A DNA stretch of 64,000 nucleotides from Bacteroidota bacterium (GTDB lineage Bacteria > Bacteroidota > Ignavibacteria > Tepidaquicellales > Tepidaquicellaceae): positions 1,525,302 to 1,589,301 of the forward strand of contig JAFDZP010000002.1 in NCBI GenBank assembly GCA_018266835.1. The letters are read 5' to 3'. This document shows, piece by piece, positions 55,089 through 63,947 of this stretch. How positions within the stretch are numbered: the stretch's first letter is position 1; every line of letters starts with the position of its first letter. Under the pieces are notes generated by a model. The model was not told where the DNA came from. It made no database searches and saw only the letters and a program-made list of their open reading frames with translations. The translations under genes were made by a program, and so were the position numbers.

Positions 55089-56909
55089 TTATAATTCAAT
55101 ATTAAGTCCGCCAAGTTTCATTATCCTCAGGGCGTTAGTGGTCGGACAGGGGCCTGAGTAAATTTTGTAATCAAAAACCATCATATTACCAACAATTTCC
55201 TCTTTAAAATGCATATTCCTGATAACATCAAATTCCTTGCCAAGATTTACCAGCTCAAGGTCGTGTGTAGAAATTGCCCCGCAGCCGTTTTTGCCGATAA
55301 GCGACTTAATATACTCCCTGCTTCCGATTAACCTTTCACGATTGTTTGTCCCTTTAAAAATTTCATCTACAAGAAAAAACAAAGGCGGCTCGTCGTATTT
55401 TAAGATGTTATCATAAATTGATTTAAGACGCTGAACCTCCGAGTAAAAATAAGAAAGACCTTCGTTGAGACTATCGCTTATTTTTATGCATGTGAAAATT
55501 CTGTAGATGGAAGTGGAAAAATATTCACAACAAACGGGGGCTCCGCTGAATGCCAGACACAGATTAATGCCGAGTGTTTTCAGAAAAGTGCTTTTACCGG
55601 ACATATTTGAACCTGTTATTATTATAATCTCATTATTTATGATTGAAAAGTCATTAGAAATTCTTTTCTCATAAGAAAGCAGCGGATGACCTAAGCTTTT
55701 TGCTTCAAGTTTTGAATTCTTCTCTTTTGAAATTTCAGGGAAAGAAAATTCAGGATTTGTATATCCGTACTCTGCCAGTGAAATCAATCCTTCAAATTCG
55801 TAAAGTTTTTCTAACCATACAGGCAGAACAGTTTTTAATACTTCTTTCTGCTTTGCAAGCTGATTTGAAAGAAAAACATCGTAAGGAATAATTGAGTTTG
55901 CAAGGAAACGGAATATTGCATTCTCCCTGAAGCTCAGTAAATTTATTAAGCGGTTTATTTTTTTAGAGAACGTTACAGGATTCGTTTCTTTATTATGAAA
56001 CGGCTCGAGAAATTTTTGCAGCTCGGGACTGTTGCTGAAATCGGTTTTGGAGATAATTTCGAAAACATTGTACGCTTTCAGATATTCGTCAAAAATAATT
56101 TCCGAGGGTCCTATTATCAGTTTAATATTTTTTTCCTGTAACCCGTAGATAATTAATACGAGCAGATACCCTCCCACCCAGTAAGATGGAGTTATATTGT
56201 AAAAGTTTAATATGAAGAAAACTATATTGAACAACGAAACGAGTGAATAAAAGAACAGAACGAAATTAGAAATTTTTAAAGTGGAATCTTTCTCAAGCCA
56301 GTTGATAAGCTGCGTGCCTTCAAATTCGTTTTGCTTTAAGTAAGAAAATCTGAGAAATAATTTTTCGCGGAAGCTTTTGAAAGGAATTAACTCACGAACA
56401 ATGCTTTGTCTGAAAGTCAGCTCGTTAAAATCTTTTAAAGGATTAAGCAGCCATGATTTTAATTTTATGTAGCCTTCTTTTGAAAAAGTGCTGTTTAAGA
56501 TTCTTAGCAATGAATACTGCCCGGTGATATCTAAGTCAATCTCGAAAGGATGATGCGAGTCGCGGTATTCTTTTTTTGCTTCGGGAATATTCTCCCATTG
56601 TAAATTCATCTTTGCAAGTCGTACACTCTTTATCTTAATCCATTTTTTTGCTTTATCTATAGAGTGAATTACTTTGCTCTGCCGCGCTGCCAGGATTGAG
56701 AATAGAGCCAAATCAAGAATAATAACAACCCAGCCTGTAAGAGTGCTGATATAATTGAATGCAACAAATGCCAGCGCAACGCCTGCAATAATTGTGATGA
56801 GACGGTAGTAAGAAAGAGAATTACTTTTCTTATTTAAAAAGTTTATTCTTTCCGTTAGTTTGTTGATTATCTTTTCTTCGTGAACAAGAATTTCATTTCG
56901 TGTTGTCAT
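55089..56909 (-). CDS. Membrane-anchored MutS-family ATPase
   Basis: The 606-residue protein carries the MutS C-terminal ATPase domain: Walker A ITGSNMSGKSTFLKT (Gly433-Ser440), signature region LNEGLSYFYSEVQRLKSI, Walker B LFFLVDEIFKGTNNRER and the His switch ISTHDLELV. It lacks the mismatch-recognition domain and connector of MutS. Instead it has membrane helices at about 36-56, 58-76, 214-236 and 243-257. Members of this MutS side branch occur in Bacteroidota; their task is not known. It heads a six-gene leftward operon. Confidence 0.88.
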   Translation of the reverse strand: MTTRNEILVHEEKIINKLTERINFLNKKSNSLSYYRLITIIAGVALAFVAFNYISTLTGWVVIILDLALFSILAARQSKVIHSIDKAKKWIKIKSVRLAKMNLQWENIPEAKKEYRDSHHPFEIDLDITGQYSLLRILNSTFSKEGYIKLKSWLLNPLKDFNELTFRQSIVRELIPFKSFREKLFLRFSYLKQNEFEGTQLINWLEKDSTLKISNFVLFFYSLVSLFNIVFFILNFYNITPSYWVGGYLLVLIIYGLQEKNIKLIIGPSEIIFDEYLKAYNVFEIISKTDFSNSPELQKFLEPFHNKETNPVTFSKKINRLINLLSFRENAIFRFLANSIIPYDVFLSNQLAKQKEVLKTVLPVWLEKLYEFEGLISLAEYGYTNPEFSFPEISKEKNSKLEAKSLGHPLLSYEKRISNDFSIINNEIIIITGSNMSGKSTFLKTLGINLCLAFSGAPVCCEYFSTSIYRIFTCIKISDSLNEGLSYFYSEVQRLKSIYDNILKYDEPPLFFLVDEIFKGTNNRERLIGSREYIKSLIGKNGCGAISTHDLELVNLGKEFDVIRNMHFKEEIVGNMMVFDYKIYSGPCPTTNALRIMKLGGLNIEL

Positions 56910-56968
56910 TGCGGAAAATTACCTATTTCTTTAAAAAATTATAATAGTAATATAATTGCTGGAAAACA

Positions 56969-58132
56969 TTGAATAGTTATGATGTAATAATTATCGGCGG
57001 CGGGGCAGCGGGACTTTTCTGTGCTTCTGAAGCAGGCAAAAGAAAAAAACGCGTATTAGTAATAGAGCACGAAGAGAAAGTCGGCAAGAAAATCCTCATC
57101 TCCGGAGGTGGCAGATGTAACTTTACAAATATGTACGCCTCACCTGAAAATTATATTTCACAAAATCCTCACTTCTGCAAATCTGCACTTGCAAGATACA
57201 CTCAGCACGATTTTATTGAGTTAGTTGAAAGTTATAAAATATCTTATCACGAAAAAAAGTTAGGACAGCTTTTTTGTGACAGCACCTCGCGTCAGATTGT
57301 CGAAATGTTACTTGAGGAATGCAGCAAGTCAGACGTTCATGTAAAAGTAAACTGCAGCGTAAAATCACTCGATAAGAAAAATAACTTTATAGTTAAGACA
57401 AACCTTGGTGATTTTGAATCGGGAAGTGTGGTAATTGCATCAGGCGGACTATCAATCCCCAAGATGGGAGCGACATCATTCGGATATAAAATTGCTAAAC
57501 AGTTTGGAATAAATTTAACAGAAACAAAACCGGCGCTCGTTCCGCTTTTGCTATCAAAAGAAGATTTGAACAAGTTCAGATTTTTAAGCGGAGTTTCGAT
57601 TGATACGATTGTTTCAAACAATGAAATAAGCTTCAGGGAAAATATTTTGTTTACTCATAAAGGGCTCAGCGGTCCCGCTATTCTGCAAATATCTTCTTAT
57701 CTGAAGGAGAATGAAGAAATAAAAATTGATTTAATTCCGGATAGAAATCTTGATGAAATTAAAAATTCAAAAGAGAAAATAGAATTAAAAACGTATTTGA
57801 AAAATTTCTTTGCCGAGAGATTTACTCAAGTGTTGAACGAAAATTATATTCCATCTAAACCTTTGTATCAGCTTAACGAAAAAGAAATTGATAACATAAA
57901 TCATTTACTCAAAAATTTTGTGTTGAAGCCTGTGGGAGATGAAGGATACGAGAAAGCGGAAGTAACATTGGGGGGAGTAGATACAAATGAGCTTTCCTCA
58001 AAGACCATGATGGCAAAGAAGGCAGAAGGATTGTTTTTTATTGGGGAAGTCGTGGATGTAACAGGCTGGCTCGGTGGATATAATTTCCAATGGGCGTGGT
58101 CAAGCGGGTATGCAGCCGCAACAAATATTTAG
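56969..58132 (+). CDS. HI0933/BaiN-family flavoprotein
   Basis: The 387-residue protein has FAD motif DVIIIGGGAAGLFCASEAG, GKKILISGGGRCNFTN, GGLSIPKMGATSFGYKIA, a family-typical TLGGVDTNELSSKTM, and the C-terminal GEVVDVTGWLGGYNFQWAWS. It starts with TTG at 56969. The family is widespread; BaiN acts on bile acids but most members are of unknown substrate. A single-gene unit divergent from the MutS-like gene. Confidence 0.9.
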   Translation: MNSYDVIIIGGGAAGLFCASEAGKRKKRVLVIEHEEKVGKKILISGGGRCNFTNMYASPENYISQNPHFCKSALARYTQHDFIELVESYKISYHEKKLGQLFCDSTSRQIVEMLLEECSKSDVHVKVNCSVKSLDKKNNFIVKTNLGDFESGSVVIASGGLSIPKMGATSFGYKIAKQFGINLTETKPALVPLLLSKEDLNKFRFLSGVSIDTIVSNNEISFRENILFTHKGLSGPAILQISSYLKENEEIKIDLIPDRNLDEIKNSKEKIELKTYLKNFFAERFTQVLNENYIPSKPLYQLNEKEIDNINHLLKNFVLKPVGDEGYEKAEVTLGGVDTNELSSKTMMAKKAEGLFFIGEVVDVTGWLGGYNFQWAWSSGYAAATNI

Positions 58133-58149
58133 ATAATTACTATTTATTT

Positions 58150-58266
58150 TACCGCTAAGATGCAAAGTTCTGATACAATGAACGCAAAGATATTTTAAAA
58201 TATTATAAATTTTATCTTCATTTGTTCTGCGTTTCTTTGCAGAAATTTTTCGCTTATTTGCGGTTA
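58150..58266. repeat. Intergenic inverted repeat, CGCAAAG type
   Basis: ACCGCTAAG near 58151 and CTTATTTGCGGT near 58253 form the outer arms; inner words AACGCAAAGA and CTGCGTTTCTTTGC also pair. It belongs to the same class as the element at 58958. The region 58133-58353 has no gene. Confidence 0.5.
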
Positions 58267-58294
58267 AATTCAGAATAAAGTTTTCAGTAAACAA

Positions 58295-58326
58295 AAAAGC
58301 CTGTCAGAAAAATCTAACAGGCTTTT
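58295..58326 (-). terminator. Terminator after nuoJ
   Basis: AAAAGCCTGT (58295-58304) pairs perfectly with ACAGGCTTTT (58317-58326), with TTTGTTT following on the leftward strand. Confidence 0.88.
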
Positions 58327-58353
58327 ATACTTATAAAATTATTTTAAAACCTT

Positions 58354-58872
58354 TTATTCAAATTTCTTTTTAGCAAGCACCACTGCTCCGATAATTCCTA
58401 CAATAAGCAGGAATGAGGCGAGCTCAAAAGGAAGCGAGTAAGTGGTGGTCAGCTCTTTTCCAAGAGATTCTGCTGTACCGAGACCGAGTGCGCTTTCGCT
58501 TATCTTGTCAAATTTTCCGTAAAATCCTGCAAACACCGTAAATCCAAGCAAACACATTAATAATAAAGAAAGCAGAATAGCAGTCAGTTTTTTGAATCCA
58601 AGCACTTCCGACATTTTTCTTTCGTCACCCAGGTTCAGAAGCATAATTACGAACAGAAATAAAACCATGATGGCGCCCATGTATACAAGCACCTGAATAA
58701 TGGCAATAAACTGAGCTCTGAGCAGTAGATAAATTCCTGATGTGGTGAAGAAATTTAAAATTAAAAACAGCGCGCTGTTAATCGGGCTTTTGCGGGTTAT
58801 CATCATAACAGCTGAAAAAACAGCAAGTATTCCGAGTCCCCAAAACAGAAAAGTTTCTAATGTAAATGGCAT
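58354..58872 (-). CDS. nuoJ: NADH-quinone oxidoreductase subunit J, stand-alone
   Basis: The 172-residue protein has five membrane helices and the NuoJ/ND6 pattern: NSALFLILNFFTTSGIYLLL, AIIQVLVYMGAIMVLFLFV, MLLNLGDERKM and LFEL-like LPFELASFLLIVGIIGAVVL. It is a proton-channel-side membrane subunit of complex I. It has its own terminator and no other nuo gene beside it; the usual partner nuoK is not downstream. Confidence 0.92.
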   Translation of the reverse strand: MPFTLETFLFWGLGILAVFSAVMMITRKSPINSALFLILNFFTTSGIYLLLRAQFIAIIQVLVYMGAIMVLFLFVIMLLNLGDERKMSEVLGFKKLTAILLSLLLMCLLGFTVFAGFYGKFDKISESALGLGTAESLGKELTTTYSLPFELASFLLIVGIIGAVVLAKKKFE

Positions 58873-58957
58873 AAAGAATAGTAAAGTGTAAATATACTCT
58901 TTCTAAAATAAAATTGTAATTACAAATTTTGGGTGAATTTTTATGAGAAATTTATTT

Positions 58958-59104
58958 GTTTAAACGCAAAGAGCGCAAAAATTATCGCAAAGTCCGCGAA
59001 GAGAATAAATAATTTGAAGAGTATTAATAATTTAAAAAGCGTTATTTTTGATTCTGTATTACTTTGCGTGCTTAGCGTAAACTTTGCGTTCTTCGCGTTT
59101 AAAC
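58958..59104. repeat. Long inverted repeat, CGCAAAG type, 147 bp
   Basis: GTTTAAACGC (58958-58967) and GCGTTTAAAC (59095-59104) are perfect outer arms. Between them CGCAAAGAGCGCAAA and TTTGCGTTCTTCGCG pair further. It fills the gap 58873-59210 between divergent genes nuoJ and the TPR gene and mimics a short ORF (58933-59193) that is not a gene. Confidence 0.75.
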
Positions 59105-59210
59105 CTGAGTGCGGGTTACCAAAGGAATTTTACCGCAATAAAATCCGTTGTAATTACTGCAATTCATTATTCGTTGAATATGCCAATCATTAAAAGTATT
59201 TTTATTTCGT

Positions 59211-60884
59211 ATGCCTAAAAAACTCGCCCTTATTTTTTTATTTCTTCTTGCAGTTACAGATGTTTTCGCTGTGAATGTTTCCGGAGATACTACAAACGGA
59301 AAAAGAAAAGCTGAAGCCCTCTTTATAGAAGGAAAGACCCTCGAGCTTAAAAATAATTATCTCGGCGCAATTGAGGATTATAAAACAGCTCTTCAATATG
59401 ATAAAGCCCCCGGAATATATTATGCTCTGGGAAATCTGTATTATTTTCTCGGAAAATATGAAGACGCTTTGACTTATACAAAGAAAGCAGTTGATATAGA
59501 CCCGAATGAAACTGAGTATCTTGAGCGGCTCTCTTCTATATATATAGGCTTAAGCGACTATCCGAAGGCAGCTGAAATATTTGAAAAAATAATTACTGTT
59601 GATTCGAATTATACATACGGACTTTATACTCTTGCGCGGTTGTATCAGGAAATGAAGATGCCATCAAAGGCGATAACGATTTACGAAAGAATAACCGATA
59701 AGATCGGCTACGACTACGAAGTGCTGAGAAAGATGTACGATATTTATGTCGGATTTAAGGAGATGGATAAGGCAACTGAAACACTTGAGGCAATTTTAAA
59801 ATTAAATCCGTTTAACTCGGAAATAAAGGGATTACTTGCTGCGCATTACAGGGAAATTGGCAGACTTGATGAAGCGGAAAAATTATATGAAGAAGTATTT
59901 GCTATAAGCCCCAAAGATAAAAATATTCAGGCAGAGCTTATAAAAATTTATTTTCAGAAGAATGATAACGATAAAGGATTTCAGAAATTCAGCCAGCTTC
60001 TCGGAAAGGATTCATTAGACTTCTATGAAAAGGTACAGGTCGGCGAAGTTTATTACAGACTGATCAACAACGATAAAGGCGCATTAGATATTACGACAAA
60101 CATTTTTACAAGTCTGAACAATGAATATCCCGGCGAGTGGATTCCTTATTACTACCTCGGCGCAATTGATTTAATAAATCAGAATGAAGGCGCTTATCAG
60201 GAGAAGTTCAATAAGGCTATGCAGTACGGCGATACTGCAAGACAGGTTTTTTTACTCGTGGGTGTTTCATATTTTCAGAAGAACAAAATGCAGGATGCAA
60301 AAACTGCACTGGTAAAAGGACTTGAGAGATTCCCGAACGATTTTGATTTTTTAAATCTGCTTGGCAATATAGAGCAGACTTTAGGCAATGCATCAAATGC
60401 ATTAACATATTATGAGAAGGCGAACGAACAAAATCCGGAAGATGTAAATAACTTAGTCGCTCTTGCAGGATTGTATGAGACATTCAAGCGATACAAAGAA
60501 TCAAACGCTGCCTACGAAAAAGTTTTAAGTATTGATCCTGATAACGCATTGGCTTTAAACAACTATGCTTATTATTTATCAGTAAGAGGCGAGAGACTCG
60601 ATTACGCAATGAAGATGTCTAAGAAGTCACTGGAAAATAATGGTGACAACGCTTCATACCTTGATACATACGGATGGATATTGTTTAAGCTCGGAAAAAA
60701 TGAAGAGGCAAGAGATTATATACTGAAGTCACTGAAGGTAAACGGCAACTCAGCAGTTGTGAATGACCACCTGGGTGACATCTACGATGCACTTGGCGAC
60801 AGGCCAAATGCAATGAAGTACTGGAAGAAGGCGTACGAACTTGCGCCGGATAATCAGGAATTCAAAAATAAGATTTCAAAATAA
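59211..60884 (+). CDS. Exported TPR protein
   Basis: The 557-residue protein has a signal peptide (KLALIFLFLLAVTDVFA) and at least eleven TPR units (GIYYALGNLYYFLGKYEDAL, YTYGLYTLARLYQEMKMPSK, ALALNNYAYYLSVRGERLDY, SYLDTYGWILFKLGKNEEA). It should be periplasmic or outer-membrane-associated and assemble protein complexes; TPR proteins of this kind occur near outer-membrane biogenesis systems but no partner is seen here. trxB follows after 37 bases. Confidence 0.87.
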   Translation: MPKKLALIFLFLLAVTDVFAVNVSGDTTNGKRKAEALFIEGKTLELKNNYLGAIEDYKTALQYDKAPGIYYALGNLYYFLGKYEDALTYTKKAVDIDPNETEYLERLSSIYIGLSDYPKAAEIFEKIITVDSNYTYGLYTLARLYQEMKMPSKAITIYERITDKIGYDYEVLRKMYDIYVGFKEMDKATETLEAILKLNPFNSEIKGLLAAHYREIGRLDEAEKLYEEVFAISPKDKNIQAELIKIYFQKNDNDKGFQKFSQLLGKDSLDFYEKVQVGEVYYRLINNDKGALDITTNIFTSLNNEYPGEWIPYYYLGAIDLINQNEGAYQEKFNKAMQYGDTARQVFLLVGVSYFQKNKMQDAKTALVKGLERFPNDFDFLNLLGNIEQTLGNASNALTYYEKANEQNPEDVNNLVALAGLYETFKRYKESNAAYEKVLSIDPDNALALNNYAYYLSVRGERLDYAMKMSKKSLENNGDNASYLDTYGWILFKLGKNEEARDYILKSLKVNGNSAVVNDHLGDIYDALGDRPNAMKYWKKAYELAPDNQEFKNKISK

Positions 60885-60921
60885 TTTTTATAAATATAAA
60901 ATATTCAAAATAATTTAACCT

Positions 60922-61869
60922 ATGTCTAACCACCACAAAGTAATAATAATAGGTTCGGGACCGGCAGGATTTACTGCCGCATTATATACAGCACGGGCAA
61001 ATTTAAATCCTATAATATTCGAAGGTCATCAGCCGGGCGGGCAACTGATGATAACAACTGAAGTTGAAAATTTTCCGGGTTTTGAACACGGAATACAGGG
61101 ACCGGAACTGATGGATGTAATGAGAAAACAAGTACACAGGTTCGGAGCGAAATCGATTTATAAATTTATTACTAAAGTAGATTTTAATGTAAGGCCGTTT
61201 GTGCTTACAACAGATGATAACGATACTTATACAGCAGATACAGTGATTGTTGCTACAGGTGCTACAGCAAAATTGCTTGGACTTGAAAGCGAACATAAAT
61301 TCATGGGATACGGAGTTTCTGCATGCGCTACGTGTGACGGATTCTTTTTCAGAAATCAAAGAGTGATAGTTGTCGGCGCAGGTGATACTGCAATGGAAGA
61401 AGCAAACTATCTTACAAGGCATGCATCGGAAGTCACAATTATTCACAGAAGCCAGAATTTCCGCGCATCAAAGATTATGCTTGATAGAGTAAAAGAAAAT
61501 CCGAAAGTAAAATTTATCACCGATACAGTTATAGATGAAGTTGTAGGAACGGAAGAAGATTTTAAGAAAACAGTAACGGGAGTAAAATTAAAAAATGTTG
61601 TTACAGGCGAGATAACTGATTATCCCGTAGAGGGAGTGTTTATTGCAATCGGTCATAAGCCGAACACAGATATCTTCAAAGGAATTTTAGATATGGATGA
61701 TGTAGGTTATCTGATTACAAAGAAGACAAGCTCAGAGACAAATATTCCCGGAGTGTTTGCATGCGGCGATGCGCAGGACAGCATTTACAGACAGGCAGTT
61801 ACCGCCGCAGGCACAGGCTGCATGGCAGCAATTGATGCTGAAAGATATTTAGAAGCGAACCATAAGTAG
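60922..61869 (+). CDS. trxB: Thioredoxin reductase
   Basis: The 315-residue flavoenzyme reduces thioredoxin with NADPH. FAD motif IIIGSGPAGFTAALYTARA, redox pair Cys135-Cys138 in ACATCDGFFF, NADPH motif VVGAGDTAMEEANYLTRHA and C-terminal FACGDAQDSIYRQAVTAAG are all standard. Together with thioredoxin it can feed electrons to the class II ribonucleotide reductase at 19058. Confidence 0.95.
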   Translation: MSNHHKVIIIGSGPAGFTAALYTARANLNPIIFEGHQPGGQLMITTEVENFPGFEHGIQGPELMDVMRKQVHRFGAKSIYKFITKVDFNVRPFVLTTDDNDTYTADTVIVATGATAKLLGLESEHKFMGYGVSACATCDGFFFRNQRVIVVGAGDTAMEEANYLTRHASEVTIIHRSQNFRASKIMLDRVKENPKVKFITDTVIDEVVGTEEDFKKTVTGVKLKNVVTGEITDYPVEGVFIAIGHKPNTDIFKGILDMDDVGYLITKKTSSETNIPGVFACGDAQDSIYRQAVTAAGTGCMAAIDAERYLEANHK

Positions 61870-61871
61870 AA

Positions 61872-62417
61872 ATGGAAACTTCTCAGCTAATAGTATTACA
61901 GGATGTCGCTGATAAGTTAACTTCTATTGGAGTCGATTATATGCTGACCGGTTCTATGGCAGGATTTATTTATGCAATGCCAAGAATGACCAGAGATATA
62001 GATATTGTTATTAAAATTTTTCATACAAATAAGGAAAAAATAATCAACGCCTTTAAGAATGATTATGGAGTCTCCGAGGAAGATATTGATTTTGCTCTTC
62101 AACATAATCTGATGTTCAATTTTTTTCATAAGGGTACAAAAGCAAAAGTTGATTTTATTGTTCAAAAAAGAACTGAGTACAGATTGAATGAGTTTGACAG
62201 AAGAAAGTTCTTTGAGTCTGAAACCTATAAGGGGTATGTTGTTTCTAAGGAAGATTTGATTATTTCTAAGGTTGAATGGGCTAAAGATTCATTTTCTGAG
62301 CAGCAAAAAATTGATATTAAATATTTGCTGCAAACAGGTGTTGATGAACAATACCTTCGCCATTGGTTAAGTGAATTAAACTTATCAGAAATTTTTAATA
62401 AGTTAGCATATGAATGA
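61872..62417 (+). CDS. Nucleotidyltransferase-fold protein, likely toxin-type
   Basis: The 181-residue protein has the minimal nucleotidyltransferase core: LTGSMAGFIYAMPRMTRDID, with Gly27-Ser28 and the metal-binding Asp42 and Asp44, and a third acid in AKVDFIVQKR. This places it with the DUF6036/AbiEii-like group often found in two-gene modules. It starts 2 bases after trxB and overlaps a small gene by 8 bases. It could be a toxin or an aminoglycoside-type transferase; a toxin-antitoxin role is inferred from arrangement only. Confidence 0.75.
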   Translation: METSQLIVLQDVADKLTSIGVDYMLTGSMAGFIYAMPRMTRDIDIVIKIFHTNKEKIINAFKNDYGVSEEDIDFALQHNLMFNFFHKGTKAKVDFIVQKRTEYRLNEFDRRKFFESETYKGYVVSKEDLIISKVEWAKDSFSEQQKIDIKYLLQTGVDEQYLRHWLSELNLSEIFNKLAYE

Positions 62418-62667
62418 CACATTACCGCACATACAGAAACGATATGAGGATATGATCATGGAATTACCATGGGAAAAGCGACTTGAAATGGGAGCAGAAA
62501 TGTTCGATACAGGTTTAGCTTTATTGAGAATGGGTTTACCAGATGGACTTACTGAAAAAGAAAAAGAATTAGAGATTTTTAAAAGAATGTATCAGCCGGA
62601 TTTCAATTCTGAAAAACTTGAAAAATGGATGAAGATGTACAAAGAATATTTAGATTCAATCGAATAA
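62410..62667 (+). CDS. Small helical partner of the nucleotidyltransferase
   Basis: The 85-residue protein reads WEKRLEMGAEMFDTGLALLR, then MGLPDGLTEKEKELEIFKRM; a family with 'MF.TA..L...GLP..LS..E' occurs next to nucleotidyltransferase genes in many metagenomic genomes, recalled from general reading rather than searched. It overlaps the upstream gene by eight bases, so it is translationally coupled. It may be the antitoxin or a small cofactor subunit. Confidence 0.65.
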   Translation: MNDTLPHIQKRYEDMIMELPWEKRLEMGAEMFDTGLALLRMGLPDGLTEKEKELEIFKRMYQPDFNSEKLEKWMKMYKEYLDSIE

Positions 62668-62701
62668 GTTATTATTAATTACAAATTATTAATTATATAA
62701 A

Positions 62702-63889
62702 ATGCCTTTCTATCATAAGCTGGGAAAATTCCCGCAAAAAAGACATACACAGTTCCGTCAGCCCGACGGCTCTTTGTATAAAGAAGAATTGTTTTCTACT
62801 ATAGGCTTTGATAGCATTTACTCAAATGCTTATCACATAAATTCTCCCGCTAAAATAAACGGTGTAGAAGATAAAGTAGAAGTGTTTCATATTGAAGAAT
62901 GGGAAAACGCTCCGCTAAAACCGTATCACTTCAAAACAAAACCGCTTACACCAGAAAGCGATATCATCTATGGCAGAAAGCCCGTGATGTATAACAACGA
63001 TGTTATAATGAGCATGTGTCTTCCTGCATCGCAGCCCGATGCATTTTTTAAAAATGCATTGTATGATGAAGTTTATTTTGTGCATGAAGGCGAAGGAACA
63101 CTTGAAACTCAGTTAGGATTTATGAAATTCAGAAGAGGAGATTATATTGTTATTCCAAGAGGAATAATTTATAAATTTAATTATACAACTCAGCCGAGAC
63201 TTTTAATATTTGAATCTAACGGACCGGTTGAAACTCCGCGCAGATACAGAAATCATTTCGGACAGCTTCTTGAACACTCTCCTTATTGCGAGAGAGATAT
63301 CAGAGTTCCCGAAGAGATGGTTACAATAGATGAGAAGGGTGACTTTGTAATTAAGATTAAAAAAGGAAAACAGATGACGGCTATTCATTATGATTTCCAT
63401 CCTTTCGATGTTGTCGGTTATGACGGATATTACTTCCCTTGGATTTTCAACATAGAAGATTTTATGCCTATCACAGGTAAAATTCATATGCCGCCGCCTA
63501 TTCATCAGACTTTCCATGCGCCGGGATTTGTAATCTGTTCGTTCTGCCCGCGACTTCTTGATTATCATCCGCTTGCTGTACCGATTCCTTACAATCACAG
63601 TAACATTGATTCAGATGAAATGCTTTATTATGTTGACGGAAATTTTTCAAGCAGAAAAGGTGTTGAGTATGCTTCAATAAGTCTGCACCCCAACGGTATT
63701 CCGCACGGCCCGCATCCCGGAACTGTTGATGCTGCATTGGGCAAAACAGAAACTCTTGAAACTGCTGTTATGATGGATACGTTCAGACCGTTAAAGCTTA
63801 CAAACTTTGCAAAAGACTGGAGCGCTGAAGAATATTACTTAAGCTGGAGAGAAGCAGAGCCGAGTGAACTGATTAACGAAGGACAGTAA
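62702..63889 (+). CDS. hmgA: Homogentisate 1,2-dioxygenase
   Basis: The 395-residue enzyme opens the ring of homogentisate in tyrosine/phenylalanine degradation. MPFYHKLGKFPQKRHTQFR, DEVYFVHEGEGTLETQLGF (cupin), GDYIVIPRGIIYKFNY, and the iron-site region YNHSNIDSDEMLYYVDGNFS with HPNGIPHGPHPG (candidate ligands His299, Glu306, His335) identify it. It is the short bacterial form. It follows the small helical gene by 34 bases and ends in a terminator. No fumarylacetoacetase or hydroxyphenylpyruvate dioxygenase gene is visible. Confidence 0.93.
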   Translation: MPFYHKLGKFPQKRHTQFRQPDGSLYKEELFSTIGFDSIYSNAYHINSPAKINGVEDKVEVFHIEEWENAPLKPYHFKTKPLTPESDIIYGRKPVMYNNDVIMSMCLPASQPDAFFKNALYDEVYFVHEGEGTLETQLGFMKFRRGDYIVIPRGIIYKFNYTTQPRLLIFESNGPVETPRRYRNHFGQLLEHSPYCERDIRVPEEMVTIDEKGDFVIKIKKGKQMTAIHYDFHPFDVVGYDGYYFPWIFNIEDFMPITGKIHMPPPIHQTFHAPGFVICSFCPRLLDYHPLAVPIPYNHSNIDSDEMLYYVDGNFSSRKGVEYASISLHPNGIPHGPHPGTVDAALGKTETLETAVMMDTFRPLKLTNFAKDWSAEEYYLSWREAEPSELINEGQ

Positions 63890-63913
63890 ATATAATTTTC
63901 ATATTATTATACT

Positions 63914-63947
63914 AAAGGCGGTTTCATTTAATGATGCCGCCTTTTTT
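63914..63947 (+). terminator. Terminator after hmgA
   Basis: AAAGGCGG (63914-63921) pairs with CCGCCTTT (63937-63944), followed by more Ts. The remaining bases to 64000 hold no gene; TATTATACTAAA occurs twice (near 63904 and 63976). Confidence 0.88.

Noticed and set aside
58933-59193. 86-codon open frame upstream of the exported TPR gene
   Set aside because: Its sequence is the translation of a long inverted repeat (AKSAKIIAKSAKR and its mirror), so it is a repeat artefact.
61003-61446. 147-codon minus-strand frame within trxB
   Set aside because: It is Cys-, Ile- and Phe-rich antisense of conserved thioredoxin reductase sequence, with no family features.
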